Assembly: GCF_027812955.1 (NCBI RefSeq)
Contig: NZ_JAPYZV010000001.1
Coordinates: forward strand, 547,769-611,768
From: Pedococcus sp. 5OH_020
GTDB taxonomy: Bacteria > Actinomycetota > Actinomycetes > Actinomycetales > Dermatophilaceae
DNA length: 64,000 nt
Reading direction: 5' to 3'
The notes beneath the pieces are model-generated. The model had not been told where the DNA came from and did not search any database. It saw only the letters and a program-made list of their open reading frames with translations. Position 1 is the first letter of the stretch, and each line of letters starts with the position of its first letter. Of the stretch, positions 9,444 through 22,161 are shown in pieces. The position numbers and the translations under genes are program-made.

Positions 9444-10094
9444 GTGGAGATTGTCGTCACCGGACGCCACACCCAGGTATCTGACCGATTTCGTGACCGC
9501 CTCGACGAGAAGCTGGCGAAGATCCCGCAGCTTGCTCCGCGCGTGCAGCGCGTCGATGTCGTCGTGAGCCACGAGCCCAACAAGCGGCAGGCCAAGGCCT
9601 GCGAACGGGTCGAGATCACCTGTCATGTGAAGGGCCCAACCGTGCGGGCCGAGGCATGTCTCGACGACAAGTACGCAGCGCTCGACGTGGCGATGGACAA
9701 GCTGATGGAGCGGCTCAGGCGGGCGCAGGACCGCAAGCGGGTGCATCGGGGCCGCCATGCGCCCGAGTCCGTGGCCCGGGCCACGGCCCGCATCGACTCC
9801 CTCGACGGTGTGCCCCAGCAGGACCACGTGCACGACGGAGAGGGCGATGGCGACCCGTTCGGCACGCAGGGGAACTCTCCCGTGGAGATCCGCGAGAAGG
9901 TGCACGCCACCACACCCATGGCCCTCGACCAGGCCGTCCGTGAGATGGAGCTGGTCGGCCACGACTTCTACCTGTACCACGACGAGGACACCGACAAGCC
10001 GAGCGTCGTCTACCGCCGCCGGGGGTGGTCCTACGGGGTCATCCACCTCGAGGTGTCGACCGAGGAGTCGGAGGACGTCCAGAAGGTCTCCTGA
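9444..10094 (+). CDS. hpf: Long-form ribosome hibernation promoting factor
   Basis: A 216-aa HPF. I place the start at GTG 9444 because GGAGGG lies 6 nt upstream and the product begins [20 protein letters not shown], the normal N-terminus; upstream in-frame codons look non-coding. Residues ~1-100 are the S30AE/YfiA domain. The linker holds [18 protein letters not shown]. The C-terminal dimerisation domain (~155-210) contains [20 protein letters not shown]. Long HPF forms 100S ribosome dimers in stationary phase. Confidence 0.93.
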   Translation: MEIVVTGRHTQVSDRFRDRLDEKLAKIPQLAPRVQRVDVVVSHEPNKRQAKACERVEITCHVKGPTVRAEACLDDKYAALDVAMDKLMERLRRAQDRKRVHRGRHAPESVARATARIDSLDGVPQQDHVHDGEGDGDPFGTQGNSPVEIREKVHATTPMALDQAVREMELVGHDFYLYHDEDTDKPSVVYRRRGWSYGVIHLEVSTEESEDVQKVS

Positions 10095-10168
10095 CCAGCG
10101 GACACGACCGACGGCGTCTCATCTGGCGGCCTAGGGCCATTCCGAGGGGCGCCGTCGGCCGGTCGTGG

Positions 10169-10174
10169 CAGGAT
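10169..10174 (+). promoter_or_regulatory. Possible -10 hexamer for a leaderless transcript
   Basis: CAGGAT ends 6 nt before the GTG start at 10181. This is the geometry of actinobacterial leaderless mRNAs, with a TANNNT-like element and T replaced by C at position 1. No clear -35 or RBS is present. Confidence 0.3.
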
Positions 10175-10180
10175 GGCCCG

Positions 10181-10885
10181 GTGAGCACCAGCGAGCTCGA
10201 CGAGCAGGTGGACGCGGGGGACCGCATCCGAGTGGTCATCGCGGACGACCACGTGCTCTACCGGCGCGGCCTGCAGATGGTGGTGTCCCAGGAGGACGAC
10301 ATCGACATCGTGGGGGAGGCGGGCGACGGCAAGGAGGCGGTCGACCGTACCGTCGAGCTGCTTCCCGACGTGGTCCTCATGGACGTCCGGATGCCGCACA
10401 CCTCGGGGATCGAGGCGTGCCAGACGATCAAGGCGCTGGTGCCCTCGACCAAGATCATCATGCTCACGATGTCGGACGAGGAGTCCGACCTGTACGAGGC
10501 GGTGAAGGCGGGCGCCAACGGGTACCTCCTCAAGGACGTCCCCGGCGAGGAGATCGCCGACGGTGTGCGCGCTGTCCATCACGGCGACTCCCTCATCTCG
10601 CCGTCGATGGCGTCCAAGCTGCTGGCCGAGTTCGCCCAGCTCAGCCGCCGTCAGGGCGACCGCCCCAGCGTGGTCGGCGCGCCGCGTCTCACGGAGCGAG
10701 AGCTCGAGGTGCTGCGCCTCGTGGCGCGGGGACTGGCCAACAAGGAGATTGCGCACCAGCTCTTCATCTCCGAGAACACCGTCAAGAACCACGTCCGGAA
10801 CATCCTCGAGAAGCTGCAGCTGCACTCGCGGATGGAGGCGGCGATGTACGCCGTCCGGGAGAACCTCCTCGAACCTGGCGAATGA
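10181..10885 (+). CDS. NarL/FixJ-family response regulator (orphan)
   Basis: A 234-aa regulator. The GTG at 10181 is chosen because the product then starts ~12 residues before the receiver domain ([15 protein letters not shown]); upstream codons are unlike protein. The phosphoacceptor is in [13 protein letters not shown], and the LuxR HTH has [20 protein letters not shown] and [15 protein letters not shown]. No kinase gene is adjacent; the nearest is at 6699, which already has its own partner. Its stop overlaps the ATG of the glycosylase-like gene (ATGA). Confidence 0.92.
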   Translation: MSTSELDEQVDAGDRIRVVIADDHVLYRRGLQMVVSQEDDIDIVGEAGDGKEAVDRTVELLPDVVLMDVRMPHTSGIEACQTIKALVPSTKIIMLTMSDEESDLYEAVKAGANGYLLKDVPGEEIADGVRAVHHGDSLISPSMASKLLAEFAQLSRRQGDRPSVVGAPRLTERELEVLRLVARGLANKEIAHQLFISENTVKNHVRNILEKLQLHSRMEAAMYAVRENLLEPGE

Positions 10886-12087
10886 CGGAACCCACTCCGG
10901 TGCGGCTGAGCCGCGCCCAGGCGCGCCGGATCGCGCTGGCAGCACAGGGGTTCCTCGACCCGCGTCCTGCACCGGGACAGGCGACCATGCGGCACCTCCA
11001 GCGCGTCGTCGACCGGGTCCAGGTGGTGCAGATCGACAGCGTCAACGTCCTGACGCGCAGCCACTACCTGCCCTTCTTCTCGCGCCTGGGGCCCTACGAC
11101 CGCCCTCTCCTGGACCGAGCCCGTGACCGCGCCCCTCGGCGGCTCGTCGAGTACTGGGCGCACGAGGCGAGCCTCATCCCACCCACCACGTGGCCGTTGC
11201 TCACCTTCCGGATGCAGCGGGCGCTCTCCGACGCGTGGGGTGGCATGCAGCGGGTCGCCAGGGAGCACCCCGAGCTGGTCGAGGCGGTGCGGGCCGAGGT
11301 CGTGTCCCGCGGGCCGCTCACGTCTCGGGAGGTCGAGGCGGCCCTGGAGCACGACCTGCCGCGCCAGCGCGACGAGTGGGGGTGGAACTGGTCCCTGGTG
11401 AAGAGTGCCCTGGAGCACCTGTTCTGGGCCGGCCAGATCAGCTCCGCCGGCAGAACCAGCCAGTTCGAGCGACGCTATGCCGCCGTGGACCGCGTCCTAC
11501 CGCTCGCCGTCGCCACCGCTGCCGACCCGCTGGCGCGGCCCTCCCCCGAGGAGGCGTTCCGTCAGCTCGTGATGCTGGCGGCGCGAGCCCATGGCGTGGG
11601 CACCGAGCAGTGCCTGCGCGACTACTACCGGCTCAAGCCGCACCAGTCGCGCCCTGCCGTGGAGGCACTGGTCGCCGAAGGGCGACTGTTGCCCGCGACG
11701 ATCGAAGGCTCCAACCGCCGTGCCTACCTGCACCCGCAGGCGCGCCGACCGCGGGCCGTGCAGGCCCGCGCGTTGTTGAGCCCCTTCGACTCGCTCATCT
11801 GGCAGCGCGACCGGACGGCGATGCTCTTCGGTTTCGACTTCCGGCTCGAGATCTACGTGCCAGCGACCCAGCGGGTGCACGGCTACTACGTCCTGCCCTT
11901 CCTCTTCGGCGACCGGCTCGTCGCGCGGTGCGACCTCAAGGCGGACCGGGCGGAGGGTGTCCTCCGGGTGCGGGCCGTGCACTGGGAGCCGTCCGCGCCG
12001 CCCGAGGCACGCGATGCCCTCGCGCAGGAGCTGACCTCCATGGCGGGCTGGCTGGGCCTCGCGGAGGTCACTCGGCTGGCGTCCTAG
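10882..12087 (+). CDS. AlkX/YcaQ-like winged-helix DNA glycosylase family protein
   Basis: A 401-aa member of the HTH_42/YcaQ family. The winged-helix repeats include an [17 protein letters not shown] start. The QxD-type signature seen in YcaQ/AlkX is present as Q50-I51-D52 ([10 protein letters not shown]). Characterised relatives unhook DNA interstrand crosslinks or excise alkylated bases. It is translationally coupled to the upstream response regulator by a 4-base overlap, and its 3' end overlaps the convergent membrane-protein gene by 20 bases. The family call is firm; the substrate is inferred. Confidence 0.82.
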   Translation: MTEPTPVRLSRAQARRIALAAQGFLDPRPAPGQATMRHLQRVVDRVQVVQIDSVNVLTRSHYLPFFSRLGPYDRPLLDRARDRAPRRLVEYWAHEASLIPPTTWPLLTFRMQRALSDAWGGMQRVAREHPELVEAVRAEVVSRGPLTSREVEAALEHDLPRQRDEWGWNWSLVKSALEHLFWAGQISSAGRTSQFERRYAAVDRVLPLAVATAADPLARPSPEEAFRQLVMLAARAHGVGTEQCLRDYYRLKPHQSRPAVEALVAEGRLLPATIEGSNRRAYLHPQARRPRAVQARALLSPFDSLIWQRDRTAMLFGFDFRLEIYVPATQRVHGYYVLPFLFGDRLVARCDLKADRAEGVLRVRAVHWEPSAPPEARDALAQELTSMAGWLGLAEVTRLAS

Positions 12088-13579
12088 GGGCCACGAGCAG
12101 AACGAAGCCCTGCTGGTCGGCCTGACGAGTCCAGTGCCACTGGCCCTCCAGCGCACCGGCGAGGGCGTTGGCCCCCGGCAGGAGCGCGTACCGGGCATGC
12201 GTGGCTGCCACAGTGCGCTCCCAGCCGGGTGTGGCGGACAGGGCCGAAACATAGTCGGCGACATAGCTGTGGGCGTACAGCTCGCTGCGACCGTCGATCA
12301 CCGCCGCCACGTTGGGGTGCTTGTAGAGCAGCCATCCGCCGAGCGCGTAGTCGTTGAAGACGACCGTCCCGCTGGGAAGCCTGGAGAGCGCGGAGTCGAG
12401 GTGCGTGGGGACTCCTTCGGGCGCCGAGGAGGTCGCCGAGGCCACGAAGAGGGCCACGACTGCGGCCGAACCGAACCCTCCGGCGACGATCAGTCGGTGC
12501 GCGACCGCGGGCACGGGCGTCCGGCGCTCCCTCGGCAGAACACTGTCGACGGCTCCCGCGGCCAGCGGGGCCAGCATCACGGCGCCGAGGGCGACGGTGC
12601 GGCCGTAGGTGAGGGCCCAGGCCACAGCGAGGAGCCACACGGCCAGATGCGCCCAGCTGGTCTTCGTCTGCCGTCGCGCCCACACCACTAGGACGACGGC
12701 AGCCATAGCGATCGTGGCTGCCAGGTACGGCGACCTCAGGGAGGCCGGCGACCACTCCTCGACGTACTGGGTCGACTTCCCGATCTCCCGCGACGCCAGG
12801 AGAAGCCCCGGACCTGCCGGTGTGACCACGCCACCGGCGACGCTCAGCGTGGGGATGCATGCCAGCCTGAGCAGCTCGGGCGGGCGGTATGAGCGGTCGG
12901 CGACAAGTCCGCAGACGACCGCTCCGCCGACCATCACCCCGGCGGGCCACAGCCCGTGCGAACAGGACCAGAGGTACGACAGTGGCACCAGCCACCACCG
13001 TGGCCTGCCATCGGCGGCTGTCCGCAACCAGGCAGCCGTGGTGACGCCAAGGAGGATGAACGTGACCACCTGTGGACGCGCTGAGACGCTCGCTGACACG
13101 CCGAGCCACCCCAGCAGTGTGGCGATGGCAGCGGGGAGGGGGCGGCTGAAGCGACTGCAGCACCAGTAGAGGCTAAGCATGAGCGCGAGAGCCAGCGCGG
13201 TCTGTGCGAACGCCACACCGCGCAGGCCCCACAGGTGGTCCGCCGCCGCCAACGCAAGCTCAGGGAGCCACTCGTGCAGCACCCACGGGCGGTTGGCGGC
13301 CGGCGGCCACGGCGCCTGACCTGCGAACTGCCATGTGGACCACAGCTGGCGCCCAGCCACGACGTGCCAGAAGGTGTCCGGGTCCTGGATCGGAGTCGCG
13401 AGGCGGCGGAGCAGAACCAGGGGTGTCGTCGCGACGATGATGACCGGCACCCACTCCAGCAGGACGGTGCTGAACCGAGCCGTCCCGCGCGGCGAGTCCG
13501 GTCGGCTCGCTTCCACGGCTGGTCCGCTCTGGGCATCACGGGCAGGCGCGGTGCTCGCCCGACGCCCGAACCTGGCCAT
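12068..13579 (-). CDS. Polytopic membrane protein of unknown function
   Basis: A 503-aa protein with about ten hydrophobic segments from residue ~50 to ~370 and a ~110-residue C-terminal soluble domain ([20 protein letters not shown], later [18 protein letters not shown]). The layout resembles actinobacterial glycosyltransferase-like (GT39/ArnT-type) membrane proteins, but I see no convincing catalytic DE motif. The divergent partner is the MFS gene at 13720. CACAGT lies 6 nt before the ATG on this strand, which could be a leaderless promoter. Confidence 0.75.
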   Translation of the reverse strand: MARFGRRASTAPARDAQSGPAVEASRPDSPRGTARFSTVLLEWVPVIIVATTPLVLLRRLATPIQDPDTFWHVVAGRQLWSTWQFAGQAPWPPAANRPWVLHEWLPELALAAADHLWGLRGVAFAQTALALALMLSLYWCCSRFSRPLPAAIATLLGWLGVSASVSARPQVVTFILLGVTTAAWLRTAADGRPRWWLVPLSYLWSCSHGLWPAGVMVGGAVVCGLVADRSYRPPELLRLACIPTLSVAGGVVTPAGPGLLLASREIGKSTQYVEEWSPASLRSPYLAATIAMAAVVLVVWARRQTKTSWAHLAVWLLAVAWALTYGRTVALGAVMLAPLAAGAVDSVLPRERRTPVPAVAHRLIVAGGFGSAAVVALFVASATSSAPEGVPTHLDSALSRLPSGTVVFNDYALGGWLLYKHPNVAAVIDGRSELYAHSYVADYVSALSATPGWERTVAATHARYALLPGANALAGALEGQWHWTRQADQQGFVLLVAPRTPAE

Positions 13580-13707
13580 GTGCCCACTGTGAGTGCTTGT
13601 CGGGATGGCCGTGTACGAACGCCCACGTCATCGTCCGATCGTCCGAGTGGCAGGAACCGCGCGGCGCTTGATGGGGATCGACCTGTCGCGACGGACTCGA
13701 TGGCACA

Positions 13708-13713
13708 TACTCT
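13708..13713 (+). promoter_or_regulatory. Predicted -10 element, leaderless type
   Basis: TACTCT fits TANNNT and ends 6 nt before the GTG start at 13720. There is no Shine-Dalgarno sequence in between, which suggests the mRNA starts at the start codon. Confidence 0.45.
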
Positions 13714-13719
13714 CCGTCC

Positions 13720-15177
13720 GTGACCGTTCCTGCCACCCCTGTCGCCCGCCGCTCGCACCCTGCGTCGGCGGGGGGCGGCGCCCCACACATCCATCGCGCG
13801 TGGTTCGTCGCGGCCGTGGTTCTCGGAGCCCTGGTGGCGGCCGCGGGCTTCCGGTCCTCCACCGGCGCGCTTCTCGTCCCCCTGGAGGAGGAGTTCGGCT
13901 GGTCGCGTGCGGTGACCTCGGGGGCCGTCACGGCCAACCTGGTCGTCTACGGGGTCACCGCTCCCTTCGCTGCCGCGCTCATGGAGACCTTCGGTATCCG
14001 CCGGGTCGTCACGGGAGCGCTGGTGCTCGTCGCAGCGGGCAGCGGGCTGACCACGGTGATGACCCGGCCCTGGCAGCTGTGGCTGCTGTGGGGCCTGGCG
14101 GTCGGCGTCGGCACCGGTGCGATGGCCCTGGTGCTGGGCTCGGTCATCGCCAACCGCTGGTTCGTCGAGGCTCGCCGCGGGCTGGTCACGGGCATCTTCT
14201 CCGCCGCCGGGGCGGCGGGACAGCTCGTGTTCCTGCCCGGCATCGCGGCGCTCGCCACTGGACCGGGGTGGCGCTGGGCCGCCCTGGTGGTGACCGGTGC
14301 GGCCCTGCTGCTGGTGCCGCTCGTCCTGGTCGTCGTACGGGACCGGCCGGCGGACCTGGGCCTGCTGCCGTACGGCGCGGCTCCCGTTCCCGATGGCACG
14401 CTCGCGGGCTCGCCGACGTCGGTGGCATCTCTCGGTCTCACGGGTCCGGCGACGCCGGGGGTGCCGTGGGAAGGGGCGTCCACGAATGGACAGCCGCTGG
14501 CGCCGGTCGGCCGCCCACCCGGACCGGCGGGCGTCGCGGTCCGGACCCTGAGGCAGAGCCTGCGGTCGCGGACGTTCTGGATCCTCGTCGGCACGTTCTG
14601 GATCTGCGGCTGGTCCACCAACGGCCTCATCGGCACCCACTTCATCCCAGCCGCCCACGACCACGGCATGCCCGAGACCACGGCAGCCGGGCTGCTGGCT
14701 CTCATCGGGGTCTTCGACCTGGTGGGGACCATCGCCTCGGGATGGCTGACCGACAAGGTCGACCCCCGGTGGCTGCTCTGTGGCTACTACGGCTTCCGCG
14801 GTCTGTCGCTGCTCTTCGTGCCCGCCCTGCTCGGTCCGGACATCCGGCCGAACCTCTTCGTCTTCATCGTGTTCTACGGGCTCGACTGGGTGGCTACCGT
14901 TCCGCCCACCATCGCCCTGTGCCGGAGGCACTTCGGCGTGCAGCGCTCGAGCGTCGTGTTCGGGTGGGTCTTCGCCGCACACATGGTGGGCGCCGGGGTG
15001 GCGGCCTCGTATGCGGGGTGGGTACGCCAAAGCACCGGGGACTACTTCACGGCGTGGCTGACCGCGGGCGGGCTGTGCCTCTTTGCGGCACTCGCGTGCC
15101 TGGCCATCTCCGCGCCGGCCGAGGGTCGGCCGGGGAGCGGCGACAGCGAGAATGCGCAGGTCGCCGCTGTCGCGTGA
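13720..15177 (+). CDS. Major facilitator superfamily transporter
   Basis: A 485-aa MFS permease, likely monocarboxylate/oxalate:formate-antiporter-like. Twelve hydrophobic segments are visible, in two halves separated by a ~90-residue polar loop (~residues 210-285). The first half contains FRSSTGALLVPLEEEFGWSR, typical of that subgroup; the second has LVGTIASGWLTDKVDPRWLL, the A-like motif. The substrate cannot be named. Transcribed away from the membrane protein at 12068. Confidence 0.87.
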   Translation: MTVPATPVARRSHPASAGGGAPHIHRAWFVAAVVLGALVAAAGFRSSTGALLVPLEEEFGWSRAVTSGAVTANLVVYGVTAPFAAALMETFGIRRVVTGALVLVAAGSGLTTVMTRPWQLWLLWGLAVGVGTGAMALVLGSVIANRWFVEARRGLVTGIFSAAGAAGQLVFLPGIAALATGPGWRWAALVVTGAALLLVPLVLVVVRDRPADLGLLPYGAAPVPDGTLAGSPTSVASLGLTGPATPGVPWEGASTNGQPLAPVGRPPGPAGVAVRTLRQSLRSRTFWILVGTFWICGWSTNGLIGTHFIPAAHDHGMPETTAAGLLALIGVFDLVGTIASGWLTDKVDPRWLLCGYYGFRGLSLLFVPALLGPDIRPNLFVFIVFYGLDWVATVPPTIALCRRHFGVQRSSVVFGWVFAAHMVGAGVAASYAGWVRQSTGDYFTAWLTAGGLCLFAALACLAISAPAEGRPGSGDSENAQVAAVA

Positions 15178-15245
15178 CGGCGACCGCGCCGAGATGACGT
15201 AGCAGGTCGTCAGGCACGCGTTGACACGCGTGCTTGGGTGAGCCC

Positions 15246-15536
15246 ATGAGCACCATCGACGTGACCGACAACCCCGCTCTGCACCGCTACGAGGCCCGGG
15301 TGGACGGTGACCTGGCCGGCTTCGCCGCCTACCGGTTCAGGGGGGAGCACCAGATCGTCTTCACCCATACCGAGATCGAGGACGCCTTCGGCGGTCAGGG
15401 GGTCGGCGGCACGCTCGCGAAGGGTGCGCTCGACGACGTCCGCGCCAAGGGCGAGCGGAAGGTGGTGGCGCTGTGCCCGTTCATCGCGGCTTGGCTGGAG
15501 AGACACCCCGCCTACCAGGACCTCGTGGCGGCCTGA
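15246..15536 (+). CDS. Small GNAT-like N-acetyltransferase (YidJ type)
   Basis: A 96-aa protein starting at ATG 15246 (MSTIDVTDNPALHRYEARVD). It has the mini-GNAT layout: two short beta strands, HTEIEDAFGGQGVGGTLAKG as the acetyl-CoA binding segment, and a C-terminal LCPFIAAWLERHPAY. These ~90-100 aa proteins are predicted acetyltransferases with unknown substrates. An in-frame ATG also exists at 15234, but the first residues would not match the family. Confidence 0.85.
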   Translation: MSTIDVTDNPALHRYEARVDGDLAGFAAYRFRGEHQIVFTHTEIEDAFGGQGVGGTLAKGALDDVRAKGERKVVALCPFIAAWLERHPAYQDLVAA

Positions 15537-15583
15537 GGGCGACCACGGGGCGGTGCCGGGCAGGAGACGCAGCAGCAGGCGCG

Positions 15584-15624
15584 GGTGCTGTGGTGGAACG
15601 GTGCGCCGGTGCCGTCGTGGAACG
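15584..15624. repeat. Imperfect direct repeat, 17 bp, period 24
   Basis: A 17-bp unit ending in GTGGAACG occurs at 15584-15600 and 15608-15624 with two mismatches, in the gap before secA. No function is apparent. Confidence 0.4.
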
Positions 15625-15760
15625 CCGCACGGGTCCGGGGCGTTCGGCGTCGAGGGACAGGACCCCAGCCGCCGGTCCACAGGAGGGGGCGACTCGACTA
15701 GCCTAGGTCGGGCCGTTGCCATCCGGATGTCCACGGCCGCGAACTTTCAGGAGAGACTGC

Positions 15761-18706
<2,946 letters not shown>

Positions 18707-18713
18707 CGGTGCG

Positions 18714-19273
<560 letters not shown>

Positions 19274-19274
<1 letters not shown>

Positions 19275-20176
19275 CACTGCTCGCCGTCCGCGGTGGCTGC
19301 CGGCGCCCGGACGATCTGGCCGGGCAGGACGCGGTCCGGCTCTGGTCCGATGACCCGCCGGTTCGCGGCGTACCACCGCGGCCACTGCGCCGCCACCTCC
19401 GCGGCGCTTGCCTGCGGACCGAGGTGTCGGGCGACGATCCCCCACAGGCTGTCTCCGCGCTGGACCACGATGCCGGCAGGCTCAGCGGTCCGTCCCGCCG
19501 GGGCGCTCACCAGGGAGGGGTCTGCCTGCGGTCGCTGGAGGGGACGTGACGGGGTCCACCCCGGAGACGGGGGCTCTGGCACTGGGCCTGTCGGCACTGG
19601 GCTTGTCGGCACTGGGCTTGTCGGCACTGGGGCCGCCGCTTCTCTCCGTGCCATGGCCGGTCGTGCCCATGTCCGGAGGCTCGGCGCCACAGCTGGACGC
19701 AGGGTGACCGCGAATCCGGGCGCAGGGGGAGCGGCGTCGCCCATGTGGAGCGGGAGCGCGACCTGCGCCCCTGCCGACCCGGACGGCCGGGCGTCGAACA
19801 CTGCCGCGGCCGGCGCTGGCTGCGCGGCTGCCACGCCCGGGACCAGTGCCGAGCCGAGAGAGGCACCGACAAGAAGGGCAGCGACGCGTCGGGAGAGTGC
19901 GGGCGACCAGACCGCCGCCACCAGGCCTGCAAGCCAGCCGAGCCGGCCGGAGGCGTGCGCCAAGGTCGCCACCACGGTACTGAGCACCAGCCAGCCGCCG
20001 AGCACAGTTGCGGCGCCGCACGCCAGCAGCGTCAGGACCTCGTCAGGGGCTGCGGGTCCCGGAGCGGCGACCATTGCCCACTGGTGCGCCGCGCTTGTCG
20101 CCAGCGCCGTCTCGGCCACGGTCCCCGCAGCTGCTGTCGCGGTCGCAGCCGCAGCAAGGCGCCATACGTTTACCAT
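19274..20176 (-). CDS. Membrane protein with C-terminal LysM domain
   Basis: A 300-aa protein from the ATG at 20176, which follows a GGGGGGAAAC purine run. Hydrophobic segments lie at residues ~4-25, ~45-75 and ~80-115. A Pro/Ser-rich region follows, encoded in part by a 15-bp tandem repeat (PVPTS units). The C-terminal LysM domain (~233-295) has VVQRGDSLWGIVARHLGP and ANRRVIGPEPDRVLPGQIV. The domain should bind peptidoglycan outside the membrane. Such LysM proteins commonly sit next to the Rv3235-like gene. Confidence 0.85.
19586..19630. repeat. 15-bp tandem repeat, three copies, inside the LysM gene
   Basis: Three head-to-tail copies of GCYTGTCGGCACTGG encode PVPTS-type units of the LysM protein linker; the first copy differs at one base. 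A partial fourth copy lies at 19573-19585. The unit is a multiple of three, so copy-number change would keep the frame. Confidence 0.8.
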
Positions 20177-20356
20177 CGTTTCCCCCCGGAAGCGTGCATT
20201 TGCCTTGTCGGCCCGGCGACGGTAACAGGAGATCCGTGAGGGCGGCAAGGAGCTACCCACAGGCGGCTTGCGGCTACGGCAACGGTGCTGCGGCTACGCT
20301 GGCCCCGCGGCGGGGCGCCAGGGGGACGCTCGGCGCGGACCGGGGCGGAGACATCA

Positions 20357-20893
20357 GTGCGGTGGGACGAGCTGTTCGACGACCTGGCAGCGCAGTGGGA
20401 GGCCGAGGTTCGGCGCGAGCTCGACGCCGAGGTCGCCGATCGCACCCGGCGCGAACGCGGTGTCATCGGGCTCTATGAGCGGCTCGCGGTCGGCGCCCGT
20501 GCCGCCGTCACCCTTCGGGTCGGCGGCAGGATCGAGGGCCGGGTCGCAGACGTCGGAGACGGTTGGCTCCTGGTTCTCACCCAGCAGGGGCCCGCGGCCC
20601 TCGTGCCTTTCGCGGGGATCGCGTCCGTGGTCAGCGCGAGCCCACGCGCCGTCGGGATGCCGGTCGGTCGCCGGTTCGGGCTGGGCTACGCCCTGCGCGG
20701 CCTGAGCAGAGACCGTTCGGTGGTCACGCTGACGGATACCTCCGGCGGGCTCGCGACCGGAACGATCGACGCGGTCGGCCGGGACGTGCTGGAGCTGAGC
20801 GAGCATCCCGCCGACCTTCCGCGGCGACCGCAGCACGTCACGGGGACCAAGCTCGTCCCCTTCGGGGCCATCGTGGCGCTGCGCCAGGCCTGA
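20357..20893 (+). CDS. Hypothetical protein, small beta-rich domain
   Basis: A 178-aa protein. The GTG at 20357 (VRWDELFDDLAAQWEAEVRR) is preferred over upstream codons because that helix is the first protein-like stretch. Residues ~5-50 are helical and charged. Residues ~55-175 have a repeating beta pattern (VTLRVGGRIEGRVADVGDGW, VTLTDTSGGLATGTIDAVGR) suggestive of two Sm-like or PRC-like barrels. I do not recognise a function. It is divergent from the LysM gene. Confidence 0.7.
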   Translation: MRWDELFDDLAAQWEAEVRRELDAEVADRTRRERGVIGLYERLAVGARAAVTLRVGGRIEGRVADVGDGWLLVLTQQGPAALVPFAGIASVVSASPRAVGMPVGRRFGLGYALRGLSRDRSVVTLTDTSGGLATGTIDAVGRDVLELSEHPADLPRRPQHVTGTKLVPFGAIVALRQA

Positions 20894-20996
20894 GGGGGCC
20901 CGGCGCACCGGCCCGCCCTGCGCCTGAATCGGCCGGTTCGGTGGTGCCGGTTCGCTGCGCCGCACTGCTCCCCGTGGTTCACGCCGGCTGGTTCCC

Positions 20997-21230
20997 TCAG
21001 CCCGTTCCCTCCTGACCCTGCCCGAAGGGGTGAGCGGCGACGAAGGTCTTGGTCTCGTTGTACATCCGCTGGATGTAGCTCTCGAGCTCTGCCACCTCGA
21101 CGCGCCACTGCCCGCGGCCCCCCACCTTGATCGCGGGCAGCTCGCCCGACCGCACCAGGGCATAAGCCTGGGCCGAGGAGATGTCGAGAACCTCCGACAC
21201 CTCCGACAGCTGAATAAAGCGCTTCACCAC
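20997..21230 (-). CDS. Excisionase-type helix-turn-helix protein (HTH_17)
   Basis: A 77-aa DNA-binding protein. The MerR/excisionase-like winged helix covers residues ~5-58: LSEVSEVLDISSAQAYALVR, then ELPAIKVGGRGQWRVEVAEL. It starts with GTG GTG AAG at 21230, with GAGG ~10 nt upstream. It is a chromosomal regulator rather than a phage excisionase, judging by its backbone location next to the CpaB/CpaE-like pair; similar proteins occur beside such pairs in related actinobacteria, from memory. Confidence 0.82.
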   Translation of the reverse strand: MVKRFIQLSEVSEVLDISSAQAYALVRSGELPAIKVGGRGQWRVEVAELESYIQRMYNETKTFVAAHPFGQGQEGTG

Positions 21231-21486
21231 GACTTGCCCCTCTTCCCTTGATGGTCGCCTTGACTACGACCATAACGTCCCTTGACCAACTGTTTACCAT
21301 GTTCTTGCGTCCAGGGACGATCGGTCGTCAGATTGCCGCATCGACAGCCGTTTGGGGGAGTTGGCATCCGGCACTTGTGGATGAGCGCCGACGCTGTGGA
21401 CTGGAGACCACACGGGAGCGCTCCGTGCGTCATGATGGCCATGCGGCGGGGGGACGTCCGGCGCAGACACGGACCAGGGGGACACC

Positions 21487-22161
21487 GTGAGTGACGTAGC
21501 AGTACCCAGGGCGCAGCGGCTCAGACGTCCGGGGTGGGGCGATGTGAGGCTCCTCGTCGGGGTCCTCCTCGTGCTGGGCTCCGTGGTCGTCGGGTCGGTC
21601 GTCGTGGCCCACGCGGACGACCGCACCGCGATGTACGTGGCGCGGACGCCCCTGGTCCCTGGGCAGCCGCTCGGCGCGGAGAACCTGCAGCGGGTCGACG
21701 TCCAGCTGGGCTCACAGGTGGGGCAGTACCTGTCCGCGGCCGGTGAGCTGGGCTCCGGCCGGTTCGTGCTTCGGGACGTCGCCCCGGGCGAGCTCGTTCC
21801 GGCGAGCGCGGTGGGACGGCAGGACCAGGTGGGCGTGCAACCTCTGACCCTCACCGTGGATGCGGGCGCCGCCGCCGCCCTGAAGGTGGGGTCGAGGGTG
21901 GACGTGTACCTGAACCCGGCCGACCCGCATGCCGGCGCGGCAGCCAGGGCCTTCACCGGACCGCAGCTCGCCCTTCGCGGGGTCTCGGTGTCGAGCCTGC
22001 CCAGCACCGCCGGCGGCCTGGGCGCGTCGGGCAGCGGAGATCGGCCCATCCAGGTGATGTCTCCCACCGAGCAGATCAGGGACATCATCGGCAAGGTCGA
22101 CGCCGGGGCCCGGGTCACCGTGGTGCCCGTGGCAGGCACGCCTCTCAAGGTGGACCAGTGA
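21487..22161 (+). CDS. SAF-domain CpaB-like protein (second set)
   Basis: A 224-aa protein with a short cytoplasmic N-terminus, one membrane helix at ~22-40 and an extracellular SAF domain at ~50-110 (YVARTPLVPGQPLGAENLQ, FVLRDVAPGELVPASAV). A second domain with VDAGAAAALKVGSRVDVYLN follows, as in RcpC/CpaB. It starts at GTG 21487 and overlaps the next gene by 4 bases. It is paralogous to the gene at the left edge but lies away from any intact cpaF. Confidence 0.82.
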   Translation: MSDVAVPRAQRLRRPGWGDVRLLVGVLLVLGSVVVGSVVVAHADDRTAMYVARTPLVPGQPLGAENLQRVDVQLGSQVGQYLSAAGELGSGRFVLRDVAPGELVPASAVGRQDQVGVQPLTLTVDAGAAAALKVGSRVDVYLNPADPHAGAAARAFTGPQLALRGVSVSSLPSTAGGLGASGSGDRPIQVMSPTEQIRDIIGKVDAGARVTVVPVAGTPLKVDQ

